Below, one piece after another: positions 1 to 11,870 of a DNA stretch of 64,000 bases. The notes below the pieces were generated by a model that had not been told where the DNA came from, ran no database searches, and worked only from the letters and a program-made list of their open reading frames with translations. Numbering within the stretch: the first letter of the stretch is position 1; each line of letters opens with the position of its first letter. The DNA comes from Nemopilema nomurai (Eukaryota; Cnidaria; Scyphozoa; Rhizostomeae; Rhizostomatidae), in the NCBI GenBank assembly GCA_003864495.1, contig ML133416.1:1-64000 (forward strand), written 5' to 3'. Position numbers and translations under genes: made by a program.

Positions 1-1029
1 ATATTGCAAAGCAGTGTAAAAGATGCGAATAATGCAGAATGTATGGAGAAAATGAGACACTCAAGGACTAAGAGGGGTCGCAAGAAAGAGGATTCAAGAA
101 TTTTTGCTCATTAGTGACAGAAATCTGACTTATAGTGAAACGTGCTTTAAGATGGTTCCATACTTGTTCAACACAATGAAAAACTGTACAGATGTGCAGC
201 ATTGATTTTTCTGTTATTCTTTAAACTCTTTGTGTTAACTGGGCCTAATGGTTGCTTTATTATTTGTTCACTCACATTAGGTGGTCAACACAATGAAATG
301 CATTGCCGCTTTTCAAAATGGCCATTTCACTCCCTGAAACAAATATTTCGAGAAGACTAAACAATATTCATTACTTTAGATGACGATGATTTCTCGTATT
401 TTGTCAAAAAGAAACAAGAAATAGCACAAAGTTGAGTGGCAATGGTGTATTCCTGGCAGTCGAATAGTGTCTTTGTAAAAAATCATCAAACATTCTTGCA
501 TGTTTATTAAAGAAATGCCAATTAATGATCCTAATGGATTTCTGCTAGCTATAAATGAGCTTGGTGCCCAATGAATTAACTAATTAACTGGCTATCAATG
601 AACATTCATCGAAAACCGATGTGTGTCTCAGATATTCATCGCAAACCCTTTCGTATCAACGTCAGCCGGCTTAAACGAAATCCAAACAATGTGTTGCTGG
701 CCAACATAGTATTTAAGAATTGCTACTGTTGAATGTTGAAAGACTGTCAAATTTAAAAATTTCTTTTGCTGCACAGCTAGTGTTTTAGTTGTTTATCAAA
801 TTTCCCTCCAAACGATAATCTCAATTCTGAAGAGACACTTTTTCATGTGCATACGAAATATGCTGCGCGATTTCCGCCATAATTAATCTGCAAAGCTGTC
901 CAATACTTTGAAAGGGAAGGGTATCAGAGTGAATATATTTTGGGCTGGGAACGAATCAAATGATCAGGCTTCGCCCTAGCCTCGTTTTAGATTTAATTGT
1001 GACGACATTGCGATCGAGATTCAATCAAG
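1..1029. repeat. Array upstream block, copy 1 (~1.1 kb)
   Basis: This block recurs almost unchanged from 3976 and from 14890. It starts with the same sequence (atattgcaaagcagtgtaaa) that follows the 3' end of each intact gene, so it is the spacer of a tandem array. I see no coding sequence in it. The first array period is 3975 bp (position 1 to 3976). Confidence 0.8.
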
Positions 1030-1150
1030 TGACGTCACAATCGCACACAAACTTCACACTTGATTTAAGTGCCGTTCTGAGTGAATCACCAGAGCTAACT
1101 TCAAAGTGATATTGATAAACTTCAAATTTCGCATTTCGAAATAATCAACA
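1030..1150 (+). promoter_or_regulatory. Copy A promoter: CRE-like site, TATA block missing
   Basis: A perfect TGACGTCA palindrome is at 1030-1037, in a block conserved before every array copy. Compared with the copies at 8572, 12020 and 16073, a 28-bp stretch containing the TATA-like box is absent between the CRE and the ATG. The CRE is therefore only about 120 bp from the start codon rather than about 145 bp. CREB/ATF-type binding is inferred from the motif alone. Confidence 0.5.
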
Positions 1151-3794
1151 ATGGAAAGCAACGGTCGAAGAAGACAGAAAGGCAGCTTTGTGGAGGTGAA
1201 AAGTGAGCTGTCCCAAATCAGATTGGATGTGCAAAGGTTTGCGGTGAAGTTGAGTGCAGTTGAGAAGGACAAGGAAAATCTTCGTGCAATCAACCAAAAA
1301 CTGCTTGGGAAGATCAAGAAAGAATTAGACAAGAACTATCCATTGCAGGTTCGTAAAACATCGTACATACTTTCTATTAAATATTTGAAAAGATGTCGAT
1401 ATACTTTTGATTTTGCAAACTGCACACTATTGAGGAAAGACTATTTCATTATTCAGATATTTCTGCTAAAGCAACAGCTTTGGACGGAGCGAGAGAAATC
1501 CATGCTGACAAAACAGAAATCGGTGGAGAACCAATTGCTTGCTGTATTCTTGAAAGAATGCTTTGACATTTCCATCGAAACAGAAGTGGGAAATCCTGCA
1601 GTGACTTTGAGAAATGCAATGGATGTCATGAAGGTAATTTTCAACTAGACGCAGGATAATATCATTTGAAACATTATCCACAACTATATTTTCCTGGTCG
1701 TGCCTAGATATTTGAGATAAACAACAGAAACTGAAAATTTGTAACGGCATTGCTTACTTTAACTTCAAGCCGTATTTTATCTGCATCAGGGTATTCAGAA
1801 GCAGTGGGAGAAAGAAAAAGCACAGCTCACTCACAATGCTGAGAACCTTCTTCGAAACCAGCAAGAGCTTAACAAAGAGATGGAAGCTTTGAAAATAGAG
1901 AGTCAGAGCTTGAGAGAAGAAAAGATGGCCGAACACCTGAGCAGTAAAGCAATAATCGATTCCTTGCAAGATATTTTGGAGGAACAACGAGAGCAGATGG
2001 AAGTCGAAACGCAACAACTGCAGAATAAGGTAAAGGAAGATGTTGTATCAATTTGTATAAAGAGATTTAACTATAGTATTGTTGCTCTTAAAATTTATGA
2101 AACATTAAATAACAGGATCTCGAATTCCTGTTTTTACAGCTGGATGCTTCAAAGGAACGCGAGGCTATCAAAAGTGAACAGATTTCTGCGATGGGACAAG
2201 AACTCCGTTCAACTAACGAGATGCTATTGGCAAGCAAGAACGAGGTAGCAAAATATGAAGAAGCAAAGATTGAACTTGAAGAGAAAACTGGAGATCTCAT
2301 CAAGAAACTGATTGGGTTGGAAGAACTTGCTGCAATGTCGTCTGCTAAATTAGAAGATTTACAGAAGGAAGTCGATGAATGCCAATCAAAAGCTGTTGAA
2401 TCTGATGCCAGTTGTCGTGAGCTAGCAAAAAAGGTACGTGAATTCTTCTCTTAAAAGTGATTACTTTCAAGCATAAGCCATTCATTTCATAAAAGACACC
2501 CTTATCATTATCTTCATTAGTGAGACGAACAACCGTTTCAAAGCAGCGGCTTGAACGCAGAAAGAGCGATTGTACAACTGCCTTTTTCTATCTGCTTTGT
2601 GACAGCGAAAGACTTTTTTGTATTATATTTTATTTGACAACAGGTAGCCAAGCATACACTCAAGGCAAAACCGATCAGTAAAGCATCATTTGATGCAAGT
2701 CTTTGTTTTGAGAGTTATAGTTCTTCATGTCCTTCATATATTTATGTTTTAGCTTGAAAGCAGCCACCAACGTCAACTCTCAATGCTGCAAGATATCGCT
2801 AAATATGACTCGAGGGCTCAAAAGCTGAGTGTAGAGAACGCACTATTGAGCAACAGCATCAAGGCCATGGAAGAGGAGCGCAATGAACTAGAGGGTCGTC
2901 TCCAAGAAGCAAACGAGAGTTGCATGACAACGTCTTCTAGTCTTGTGGAAATGACCTCAAAGATGAACTACTGGAAGACAAATGCGGGGCAATTAGAGTC
3001 TACGTTGGTGGCAGCGGAAAACAAAGTAAGTTTAGCCATGAAATGTATGAAGAGTTATTGGATAGTATACTATTATCGGCGCCTGTATCAAAGTCTTCTG
3101 AACCAAAACGTCTTACTACCCTCGAAGCAGAAGTATAAATTTGGAAGTGTTTTGTGCGCAATCGAACCTACCTTGATACTAAAGGTAATCAACCATTGAA
3201 GAACACAGCAATAATTGCAAAGCAGTCAATCGGAGCATTAGATGCTGATTTTTACCAGTCGTTTGCTTGTCTTGAAAGTTCATAACGTGTGATTTGCTGA
3301 TGAAGGAAGTGATCTATAAAGAAAGACATTCTCACTGTGAACTTGGTCTTCAAATTTACATTGCCTTCTAACTCACTTTACTCTTTGCCACGGTGCTGCA
3401 TCTCCCAAAGTAATTATGAAAATACTTTTCACAGAATGACAAGTTAGAAGAGGACAAAAATGAGTTGCTGAAGTCCATGATTCTAGAGCTCAAGAAACAC
3501 TTGGAACATAGTCTCTCCTTGAAGTCAGATATAGCCTCGTTTCAAAGGGATACCCAGATGCAAGGATGCAGGATTGATGCGCTTGAGAGTGAAAATGTGG
3601 CACTGGTGGATCAGCTAGAAGAACTGCGGAAACAGGAAGCGGACGAAAAGAGCTTGAAGACAAAAGTGGAAGAAGATCTGCGGGTGATGGGCGAAGAAAA
3701 TGTAAAGCTTAATGACGTCATCAATCAACTTGAGCAAAGGATTGAGTCAAAGAGGAACAAAAGATGGTGGAAGAGACTTGTTTCTTGCAGTTGA
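1151..3794 (+). CDS. Coiled-coil protein, intact array copy A (6 exons, 513 aa)
   Basis: I do not recognise this family. Exons read from splice signals: 1151-1348, 1457-1633, 1790-2029, 2140-2433, 2753-3025 and 3435-3794. These are 66, 59, 80, 98, 91 and 119 codons, all intron phases are 0, and the total is 513 residues. Exon 2 could start 21 bp later at a second in-frame AG. The protein starts MESNGRRRQKGSF and is then almost wholly Glu/Lys/Gln/Leu-rich heptad-like sequence, as in a long coiled coil. It has no signal peptide or membrane segment. It ends in a basic, tryptophan-containing tail (KRNKRWWKRLVSCS). The ATG follows a conserved upstream block with a TGACGTCA site. A near-identical gene lies at 12020-14708, and truncated relatives lie between and beyond. 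A structural or scaffold role is only inferred from composition. Confidence 0.75.
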
Positions 3795-3975
3795 ATTGGA
3801 CACTTTAAAGCCTAAATCTTTGAACTAAAGCTATTGAAATGATGTAGATATCGATGATTGTAGAATTTTATTGGTAGTTAAAAGAAGAAATGCCTTTCTA
3901 TCAGTCTTGACTTCTCAGCTGTATGATTGAGCTGTGATGCCGAGTAAAGTTAATGTGTCTTTCAATGGACTAGAG

Positions 3976-5003
3976 ATATTGCAAAGCAGTGTAAAAAATG
4001 CGAATAATGAAGAATGTATGGAGAAAATGAGACACTCAACGACTAAGAGGGGTCGCAAGAAAGAGGATTCAAGAATTTTTTGCTCATTAGTGACAGAAAT
4101 TTGACTTATAGTGAAACGTGCTTAAGATGGTTCCATACTAGTTTAACACAATGAAAAACTGTAAAGATGTACAGCATTGATTTTATGTTATACTTTAAAC
4201 TCTTTGTGTTAACTGGGCCTAATGGTTGCTTTATTATTTGTTCACTCACATTAGGTGGTCAACACAATGAAATGCATTGCCGCTCTTCAAAATGGCCATT
4301 TTCACTCCCTGAAACAAATATTTCGAGAAGACTAAACAATATTCATTATTTCAGATGACGATGATCTCGCATATTTTGTCAAAAAGAAACAAGAAATAGC
4401 ACAAAGTTGAGTGATAATAGTGTATTAATGGCCGTCGAATAGTGTATTTGTAAAAAATCATCAAAATTCTTAAACGTTTATTAAAGAAATGCCAATCAAT
4501 CATCCTAATGGATTTCTGCTAGCTATAAATGAGCTTGGTGCCCAATGAATTAACTAATTAACTGGCTATCAATAAACATTCATCGAAAACCGATGTGTGT
4601 CTCAGATATTCATCGCAAACCCTTTCGTATCAACGTCAGCCGGCTTAAACGAAATCCAAACAATGTGTTGCTGGCCAACATAGTATTTAAGAATTGCTAC
4701 TGTTGAATGTTGAAAGACTGTCAAATTTAAAAATTTCTTTTGCTGCACAGCTAGTGTTTTAGTTGTTTATCAAATTTCCCTCCAAACGATAATCTCAATT
4801 CTGAAGAGACACTTTTTCATGTGCATACGAAATATGCTGCGCGATTTCCGCCATAATAAATCTGCCAAGCTGTCCAATACTTTGAAAGGGAAGGGTATCA
4901 GAGTGAATCTATTTTGGGCTGGGAACGAATCAAATGATCAGGCTTCTCCCTAGCCTCGTTTTGGATTTAATTGTGACGACATTGCGATCGAGATTCAATC
5001 ATG
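3976..5003. repeat. Array upstream block, copy 2
   Basis: This is the second copy of the spacer seen at 1-1029, with scattered substitutions and small indels. It lies between the 3' end of copy A and the truncated copy B. Short ORFs here are chance. Confidence 0.8.
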
Positions 5004-5124
5004 TGACGTCACAATCGCACACAAACTTCACACTTGATTTAAGTGCCGTTCTGAGTGAATCACCAGAGCTAACTTCAAAGTGATATTGATAAACTTCAAA
5101 CTTCGCATTTCGAAACAATCAACA
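5004..5124 (+). promoter_or_regulatory. Copy B promoter: CRE-like site, TATA block missing
   Basis: TGACGTCA is at 5004-5011. As in copy A, the 28-bp segment with the TATA-like box is missing, so copies A and B probably share one ancestral deletion. Confidence 0.45.
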
Positions 5125-5680
5125 ATGGCAAGCAACGGTCGAAGAAGACAGAAAGGCAGCTTTGTGGAGGTGAAAAGTGAGCTGTCCAAAGTCAGATTGG
5201 ATGTGCAGGGGCTTGCGGTGAAGATGAGTGCAGTTGAGAAGGACAAGGAGAATCTTCGCACAATCAACCAAAAACTGCTTGAGAAGATGAAAAAAGAACT
5301 AGAGAAGAACTATCCATTTAAGGTTCGTAAAACATCGTTCATACTTGCAAAGATTTCTGATTTCGAAATAGAAAACAAAACTCCACATAATTTCTATTGA
5401 ATATTTGAAGAGATGTCGATATACTTTTGATTTTGCAAACTGCACACTATTCAGGAAAGACTACTTCATTATTAAGATATTTCTGCTAAAGCAACAGCTT
5501 GAGACGGAGCGAGAGAAATCCATGCTCACAACACAGAAATTGGTGGAGAGCCAGATCCTTGCTGTATTCTTCAAAGAATGCTTTGACATTTCCATCGACA
5601 CAGAAATGGAAAATCATGCAATGACTTTGAGAAGTACAAGGGATGTCATGAAGAAATTTTCCACTAGACGTACAAAATGA
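5125..5680 (+). pseudogene. Truncated coiled-coil copy B, plus arm of inverted repeat 1
   Basis: Exon 1 (5125-5322, starting MASNGRRRQKGSF) and the start of exon 2 (from 5477) match the intact genes. At the expected end of exon 2, the donor after ATGAAG is replaced by AAATTT. The frame then runs on to a stop at 5680. If exons 1 and 2 are spliced, this would give about 133 residues, an N-terminal fragment of the family. The rest of the gene is absent, and the sequence turns into a reversed copy of exons 2 and 1 (6015-6444). It could be a short expressed paralogue or a dead copy. Confidence 0.65.
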
Positions 5681-5820
5681 TAATTCCAGCATTTTATACA
5701 GTAATACTGTCGTTGAAACCTTGAAATCGTCAATTAAAATGGAAATGAAAATTTTAAAGGAATTGCAAAGCTTTTCACAAGCCTTTTTTAGTGGAAAAGA
5801 AAAAGTGGCTGCACTGAGTC

Positions 5821-5965
5821 TATGAGCTTTAGGAGCTCTGTACAACTAAAGAAAGCCTGTCAGAGAGCGACATTAAGGTTGCGAATTACAAAGGAGTAAA
5901 GTCTGAACTTGAGAAGAATGTTGATGATCTGAGAAAGGAGGTAACTGGATTGAAAGAACTTCCTT
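5821..5965 (+). pseudogene. Exon-4-like remnant in the spacer of inverted repeat 1
   Basis: This spacer stretch encodes a decayed version of the exon 4 coiled coil. A recognisable part is the run VANYKGVKSELEKNVDDL. The better preserved equivalent is at 16735-16914. It ends abruptly at the inverted exon 2 arm. In this unit the upstream part is interrupted by stops. Confidence 0.5.
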
Positions 5966-6014
5966 CTGTATCGATGGAAATGTCAAAACATTCTTTGAAG
6001 AATACAGCAAGGAT

Positions 6015-6444
6015 CTAGCTCTCCACCAATTTCTGGGTTGTGAGCATGGATTTCTCTCGTTCCGTCTCAAGCTGTTGCTTTAGCAGAAATATCTTATTAA
6101 TGAAATATTCTTTCCTCAATAGTGGACAGTTTACAAAAAGAAAAGTATATTGACATATTTTCAAATATTTAATAGAATGTATGTGGATTTTTGTTTTTTC
6201 TTTCGAAATCAGAAATTTTTGCAACTGTGTACGATGTTTTACGAACCTTCAATGGATAGTTCTTCTCTAGTTCTTTCTTGATCTTCTTAAGCAGTTTTTG
6301 GTTGATTGCACGAAGATTCTCCTTGTCCTTCGCAACTGCACTCATCTTCACCGAAAGCCCCTGCACATCCAATCTGATTTGGGACAGCCCACTTTTCACC
6401 TCGACAAAGCTGCCTCTCTGTCTTCTCCGACTGTTGCATGCCAT
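6015..6444 (-). pseudogene. Truncated coiled-coil copy, minus arm of inverted repeat 1
   Basis: On the minus strand, exon 1 is 6444-6247 (MACNSRRRQRGSF) and exon 2 starts at 6092. Exon 2 is cut by a TAG at 6017-6015, where the plus arm has CAG (5552-5554). The promoter, with CRE and TATA, is intact upstream (6563-6593). The arm points towards copy B, so the two would be transcribed convergently. Confidence 0.6.
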
Positions 6445-6562
6445 TGTTGATTATTTCGAAATGCGAAATTTGAAGTTTATCAATATCACTTTGAAGTTAG
6501 CTCTGGTGATTCACTCAGAACGGCACTTAAATCAAGTGTGAAGCTTGTGTGCGTTTTTCCGA

Positions 6563-6593
6563 TTTTATAAGACCGTGTATGATAGTGACGTCA
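6563..6593 (-). promoter_or_regulatory. Minus-arm promoter, unit 1 (TATA + CRE)
   Basis: Read on the minus strand, TGACGTCA is at 6593-6586 and TATAAAA at 6569-6563, 125 bp before the ATG at 6444. This is the same spacing as in the plus-strand copies that keep the TATA box. Confidence 0.5.
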
Positions 6594-6885
6594 TTTGATT
6601 GAATCCCCATCGCAATGTCGTCAAAACGAGGTCTAATAAAAACGTGACTACTGCATTTCTTTTAGGACGAATTACTCAATTTCTTGTGAACTATGCCAAA
6701 AGTAATTTTATTATTCAGAGTTGACTGAGATGATGCTAGCTAAAAAGAGGTGTTAATTTCAGAGGCATATTAGGAAGATTATAGGATACGATTTCGCTTA
6801 TAAATGAAAGCGAAGGCCAAAAAGCTTTCGTGCTTAGATTTTGGAGTTATACAACAGAAACTGAATTAAATTTGTAGAGGCATTG

Positions 6886-7222
6886 CTTACTTTAACTTCA
6901 AGCCGTATTTCATCTGCATCAGGGTATTCAGAATCAGTGGGAGAAAGAAAAAACACAGCTCACTCAAAATGCTGAGAGCCTTCGAAACCAGCAAAAATTT
7001 AACCAAGAAATTGAAGTCTTAGAAACAGAGACTCAGAACTTGAGAGAAGGGAAGATAGCTGGATACCTCAACAGGTCAAACTCTCGTCGATACTTTGCAA
7101 GATTTTCGGGCAAAAAGAGATAATGATGACAATCTGAATGACGTCATTGAAAACATTGAGCAGAGGATTGAGTCAAAAAGGAACAGAAGATGGTGGAAGG
7201 GACTTGTGTCTCATAGTTGAAC
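6886..7222 (+). pseudogene. Exon 3 / exon 6 relic, unit 1
   Basis: From about 6886 the sequence matches the intron 2 / exon 3 junction (in-frame GIQNQWEKEKTQLTQ). It decays after about 60 codons and then jumps to the end of exon 6 (DVIENIEQRIESKRN, ending in a TGA at about 7220). Exons 4 and 5 are deleted. This is the 3' remnant of an old array copy. Confidence 0.6.
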
Positions 7223-8422
7223 TAAAGCTATTGAGTTGATGTAACTGTCAATGATTGTAAAGTCATATTGGTATTTAAACGAAAAAACACCTTTTAATCA
7301 GTCTTCAATTAACAACAATAAAGTAATGAATGAGTCAACGAGCTTTTACAATGTAGATGAAATAGAGGATAAGGTTAAATAGAGATAAGAAGTTTCCTGG
7401 AGGACTCATATTCTATCGTACTTGTCAATTTTGAATAATTTAAAAAAGGCTCAGTAAAAAGAGTTTAGGAATATGCAACTTGGAAGAGACTCAACAGATA
7501 TCTGTTGGATAAAAGATTTGGGATCATTATTGTTACGAAGCGAGAGAATGCCTTGATAAAAATACATACGGGATCAGCTGGATTAAGGGATCAATTGGTT
7601 TTCCTGCTACGTTTTCGTTTAAGAATTTCGTCAGCACAAAATCGGTTATAAAGAGGAGACCACGGGAGGCGATAGAACGAATCTCAGTCAGCCCTGAATA
7701 TCGAAGTTTCTGTAAAATCAATAGGGCACTTAGATAGAAGGGCAACCTAGGTAGTAAACTCTTTTGAAAATAGTAGAAATTGTATAACTTACCCTTCAAC
7801 GACTAATCAACTGGTGGAAGTCATATGGATTAGAAAAAAAAAGAAGAGCTAGCTGTATTTCTAGGACGCTTTTCGTATGTTGCAGTGTATAGAAGTAAGA
7901 ACATTTTCAAAACTTCTCGATATTTTGTCTTCCACAAAAAACGGAAACGGAGATGACGATTCCAGGTTTGCCGAAAGCTTTGTATCTGTATTTTTCAGAA
8001 ATTAACTTACTCTCCTAATATAGCACATTGTCAAGATCCCTAAAGCAGCAATGAAATTGTCCGATGCTCATACTCCTGTCAACGTAAGTGATGTAATATG
8101 CCTAAGACGCATTTACAAGCAATCCCAGAATTACGTGCTAACAAGTAGATCCCAATGCCAACAAGTGATGTGAAAGGGCTGCGTTTTAAATCGCACCAAT
8201 TTCATGACGAAATTTGACGATCTTTCACATGTGCTGAAAGTGAGCAAATCCTACCACTCCCTGGGGACTTTTTCTAAAACTCAAGCGAATTGCAAGTTAA
8301 TAAGTTGAGTTCTGATTCGACAGCCTTCTCTTAAGGAAACCTATGATGACGTAAGACTACATTTTTTCCGAGCCTCGTTTTGGATTCGATTGTGACGATA
8401 TTGCGATCGAGATTCAATCAAA
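7223..8422. other. Spacer without recognised gene (unit 1)
   Basis: This is AT-rich sequence found once per 3447-bp unit. An 88-codon minus-strand ORF (7799-7533) is repeated unchanged in unit 2, but it has no recognisable features and no promoter or splice context. I see no other gene. Confidence 0.5.
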
Positions 8423-8571
8423 TGACGTCATAATCATACACGGTCTTATAAAATCGGCAAAACGCAGACAAACTTCACACTTGATTTAAGTGCCGTTCTC
8501 AGTGAATCACCAGAGCTAACTTCAAAGTGATATTGCTAATTTTCAAATTTCGCATTTCGAAACAATCAACA
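8423..8571 (+). promoter_or_regulatory. Copy B' promoter (CRE + TATA)
   Basis: TGACGTCA is at 8423-8430 and TATAAAA at 8447-8453, 125 bp before the ATG at 8572. Unlike the otherwise similar copy B, the TATA segment is present. Confidence 0.5.
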
Positions 8572-9127
8572 ATGGAAAGCAACGGTCGAAGAAGACAGAA
8601 AGGCAGCTTTGTGGAGGTGAAAAGTGAGCTGTCCCAAATCAGATTGGATGTGCAAAGGTTTGCGGTGAAGTTGAGTGCAGTTGAGAAGGACAAGGAGAAT
8701 CTTCGCACAATCAACCAAAAACTGCTTGAGAAGATGAAAAAAGAACTAGAGAAGAACTATCCATTTAAGGTTCGTAAAACATTGTTCATACTTGCAAAGA
8801 TTTCTGATTTCGAAATAGAAAACAAAACTCCACATAATTTCTATTGAATATTTGAAGAGATGTCGATATACTTTTGATTTTGCAAACTGCACACTATTCA
8901 GGAAAGACTACTTCATTATTAAGATATTTCTGCTAAAGCAACAGCTTGAGACGGAGCGAGAGAAATCCATGCTCACAACACAGAAATTGGTGGAGAGCTA
9001 GATCCTTGCTGTATTCTTCAAAGAATGCTTTGACATTTCCATCGACACAGAAATGGAAAATCATGCAATGACTTTGAGAAGTACAAGGGATGTCATGAAG
9101 AAATTTTCCACTAGACGTACAAAATGA
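8572..9127 (+). pseudogene. Truncated coiled-coil copy B', plus arm of inverted repeat 2
   Basis: Exon 1 is 8572-8769 and exon 2 starts at 8924. Exon 1 matches the intact copy at 12020 rather than copy B. Exon 2 carries a TAG at 8999-9001, where copy B has CAG. As in copy B, the exon 2 donor is lost and exons 3-6 are absent from this arm. Confidence 0.65.
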
Positions 9128-9267
9128 TAATTCCAGCATTTTATACAGTAATACTGTCGTAGAAACCTTGAAATCGTCAATTAAAATGGAAATGAAAATT
9201 TTAAAGGAATTGCAAAGCTTTTCACAAGCCTTTTTTAGTGGAAAAGAAAAAGTGGCTGCACTGAGTC

Positions 9268-9412
9268 TATGAGCTTTAGAAGCTCTGTACAACTAAAGAA
9301 AGCCTGTCAGAGAGCGACATTAAGGTTGCGAATTACAAAGGAGTAAAGTCTGAACTTGAGAAGAATGTTGATGATCTGAGAAAGGAGGTAACTGGATTGA
9401 AAGAACTTCCTT
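9268..9412 (+). pseudogene. Exon-4-like remnant in the spacer of inverted repeat 2
   Basis: This duplicates the remnant at 5821-5965, 3447 bp downstream, with one or two substitutions. Confidence 0.5.
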
Positions 9413-9891
9413 CTGTATCGATGGAAATGTCAAAACATTCTTTGAAGAATACAGCAAGGATCTGGCTCTCCACCAATTTCTGGGTTGTGAGCATGGATTT
9501 CTCTCGTTCCGTCTCAAGCTGTTGCTTTAGCAGAAATATCTTATTAATGAAATATTCTTTCCTCAATAGTGGACAGTTTACAAAAAGAAAAGTATATTGA
9601 CATATTTTCAAATATTTAATAGAATGTATGTGGATTTTTGTTTTTTCTTTCGAAATCAGAAATTTTTGCAACTGTGTACGATGTTTTACGAACCTTCAAT
9701 GGATAGTTCTTCTCTAGTTCTTTCTTGATCTTCTTAAGCAGTTTTTGGTTGATTGCACGAAGATTCTCCTTGTCCTTCGCAACTGCACTCATCTTCACCG
9801 AAAGCCCCTGCACATCCAATCTGATTTGGGACAGCCCACTTTTCACCTCGACAAAGCTGCCTCTCTGTCTTCTCCGACTGTTGCATGCCAT
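9333..9891 (-). pseudogene. Truncated coiled-coil copy, minus arm of inverted repeat 2
   Basis: Exon 1 is 9891-9694 (MACNSRRRQRGSF) and exon 2 begins near 9539. Here the exon 2 codon that is TAG in unit 1 is CAG. The frame therefore stays open into the spacer and ends at 9333 after antisense exon-4 sequence. It would encode an N-terminal fragment with an unrelated tail. Confidence 0.6.
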
Positions 9892-10009
9892 TGTTGATTA
9901 TTTCGAAATGCGAAATTTGAAGTTTATCAATATCACTTTGAAGTTAGCTCTGGTGATTCACTCAGAACGGCACTTAAATCAAGTGTGAAGCTTGTGTGCG
10001 TTTTTCCGA

Positions 10010-10040
10010 TTTTATAAGACCGTGTATGATAGTGACGTCA
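10010..10040 (-). promoter_or_regulatory. Minus-arm promoter, unit 2 (TATA + CRE)
   Basis: This equals the unit 1 promoter shifted by 3447 bp: TGACGTCA at 10040-10033 and TATAAAA at 10016-10010, before the ATG at 9891. Confidence 0.5.
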
Positions 10041-10332
10041 TTTGATTGAATCCCCATCGCAATGTCGTCAAAACGAGGCTTAATAAAAACGTGACTACTG
10101 CATTTCTTTTAGGACGAATTACTCAATTTCTTGTGAACTATGCCAAAAGTAATTTTATTATTCAGAGTTGACTGAGATGATGCTAGCTAAAAAGAGGTGT
10201 TAATTTCAGAGGCATATTAGGAAGATTATAGGATACGATTTCGCTTATAAATGAAAGCGAAGGCCAAAAAGCTTTCGTGCTTAGATTTTGGAGTTATACA
10301 ACAGAAACTGAATTAAATTTGTAGAGGCATTG

Positions 10333-10669
10333 CTTACTTTAACTTCAAGCCGTATTTCATCTGCATCAGGGTATTCAGAATCAGTGGGAGAAAGAAAAAA
10401 CACAGCTCACTCAAAATGCTGAGAGCCTTCGAAACCAGCAAAAATTTAACCAAGAAATTGAAGTCTTAGAAACAGAGACTCAGAACTTGAGAGAAGGGAA
10501 GATAGCTGGATACCTCAACAGGTCAAACTCTCGTCGATACTTTGCAAGATTTTCGGGCAAAAAGAGATAATGATGACAATCTGAATGACGTCATTGAAAA
10601 CATTGAGCAGAGGATTGAGTCAAAAAGGAACAGAAGATGGTGGAAGGGACTTGTGTCTCATAGTTGAAC
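10333..10669 (+). pseudogene. Exon 3 / exon 6 relic, unit 2
   Basis: This duplicates the relic at 6886-7222, with the same internal deletion joining exon 3 to the end of exon 6. The stretch from about 10670 to 11870 after it is the same geneless spacer as in unit 1. Confidence 0.6.
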
Positions 10670-11870
10670 TAAAGCTATTGAGTTGATGTAACTGTCAATG
10701 ATTGTAAAGTCATATTGGTATTTAAACGAAAAAACACCTTTTAATCAGTCTTCAATTAACAACAATAAAGTAATGAATGAGTCAACGAGCTTTTACAATG
10801 TAGATGAAATAGAGGATAAGGTTAAATAGAGATAAGAAGTTTCCTGGAGGACTCATATTCTATCGTACTTGTCAATTTTGAATAATTTAAAAAAGGCTCA
10901 GTAAAAAGAGTTTAGGAATATGCAACTTGGAAGAGACTCAACAGATATCTGTTGGATAAAAGATTTGGGATCATTATTGTTACGAAGCGAGAGAATGCCT
11001 TGATAAAAATACATACGGGATCAGCTGGATTAAGGGATCAATTGGTTTTCCTGCTACGTTTTCGTTTAAGAATTTCGTCAGCACAAAATCGGTTATAAAG
11101 AGGAGACCACGGGAGGCGATAGAACGAATCTCAGTCAGCCCTGAATATCGAAGTTTCTGTAAAATCAATAGGGCACTTAGATAGAAGGGCAACCTAGGTA
11201 GTAAACTCTTTTGAAAATAGTAGAAATTGTATAACTTACCCTTCAACGACTAATCAACTGGTGGAAGTCATATGGATTAGAAAAAAACAAGAAGAGCTAG
11301 CTGTATTTCTAGGACGCTTTTCGTATGTTGCAGTGTATAGAAGTAAGAACATTTTCAAAACTTCTCGATATTTTGTCTTCCACAAAAAACGGAAACGGAG
11401 ATGACGATTCCAGGTTTGCCGAAAGCTTTGTATCTGTATTTTTCAGAAATTAACTTACTCTCCTAATATAGCACATTGTCAAGATCCCTAAAGCAGCAAT
11501 GAAATTGTCCGATGCTCATACTCCTGTCAACGTAAGTGATGTAATATGCCTAAGACGCATTTACAAGCAATCCCAGAATTACGTGCTAACAAGTAGATCC
11601 CAATGCCAACAAGTGATGTGAAAGGGCTGCGTTTTAAATCGCACCAATTTCATGACGAAATTTGACGATCTTTCACATGTGCTGAAAGTGAGCAAATCCT
11701 ACCACTCCCTGGGGACTTTTTCTAAAACTCAAGCGAATTGCAAGTTAATAAGTTGAGTTCTGATTCGACAGCCTTCTCTTAAGGAAACCTATGATGACGT
11801 AAGACTACATTTTTTCCGAGCCTCGTTTTGGATTCGATTGTGACGATATTGCGATCGAGATTCAATCAAA

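Larger units (their letters stand above)
5226..8672. repeat. ~3447-bp tandem duplication, unit 1
   Basis: Everything from late exon 1 of copy B, through the inverted arm and the unique middle, to the same point of the next exon 1 recurs 3447 bp later with very few differences. Breakpoints are placed where 5125-type exon 1 sequence becomes identical to 8572-type sequence, so they are uncertain by tens of bases. Confidence 0.8.

Noticed and set aside
3713..3720. TGACGTCA inside exon 6 (also 14627-14634) as a regulatory CRE
   Set aside because: It lies in conserved coding sequence (NDVIN codons) of both intact genes. The match is probably a by-product of the codons.
7533..7799. 88-codon minus-strand ORF, duplicated at 10980-11246
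   Set aside because: It is identical in both units only because the whole 3447-bp block is duplicated. There are no recognisable motifs and no promoter or splice support.
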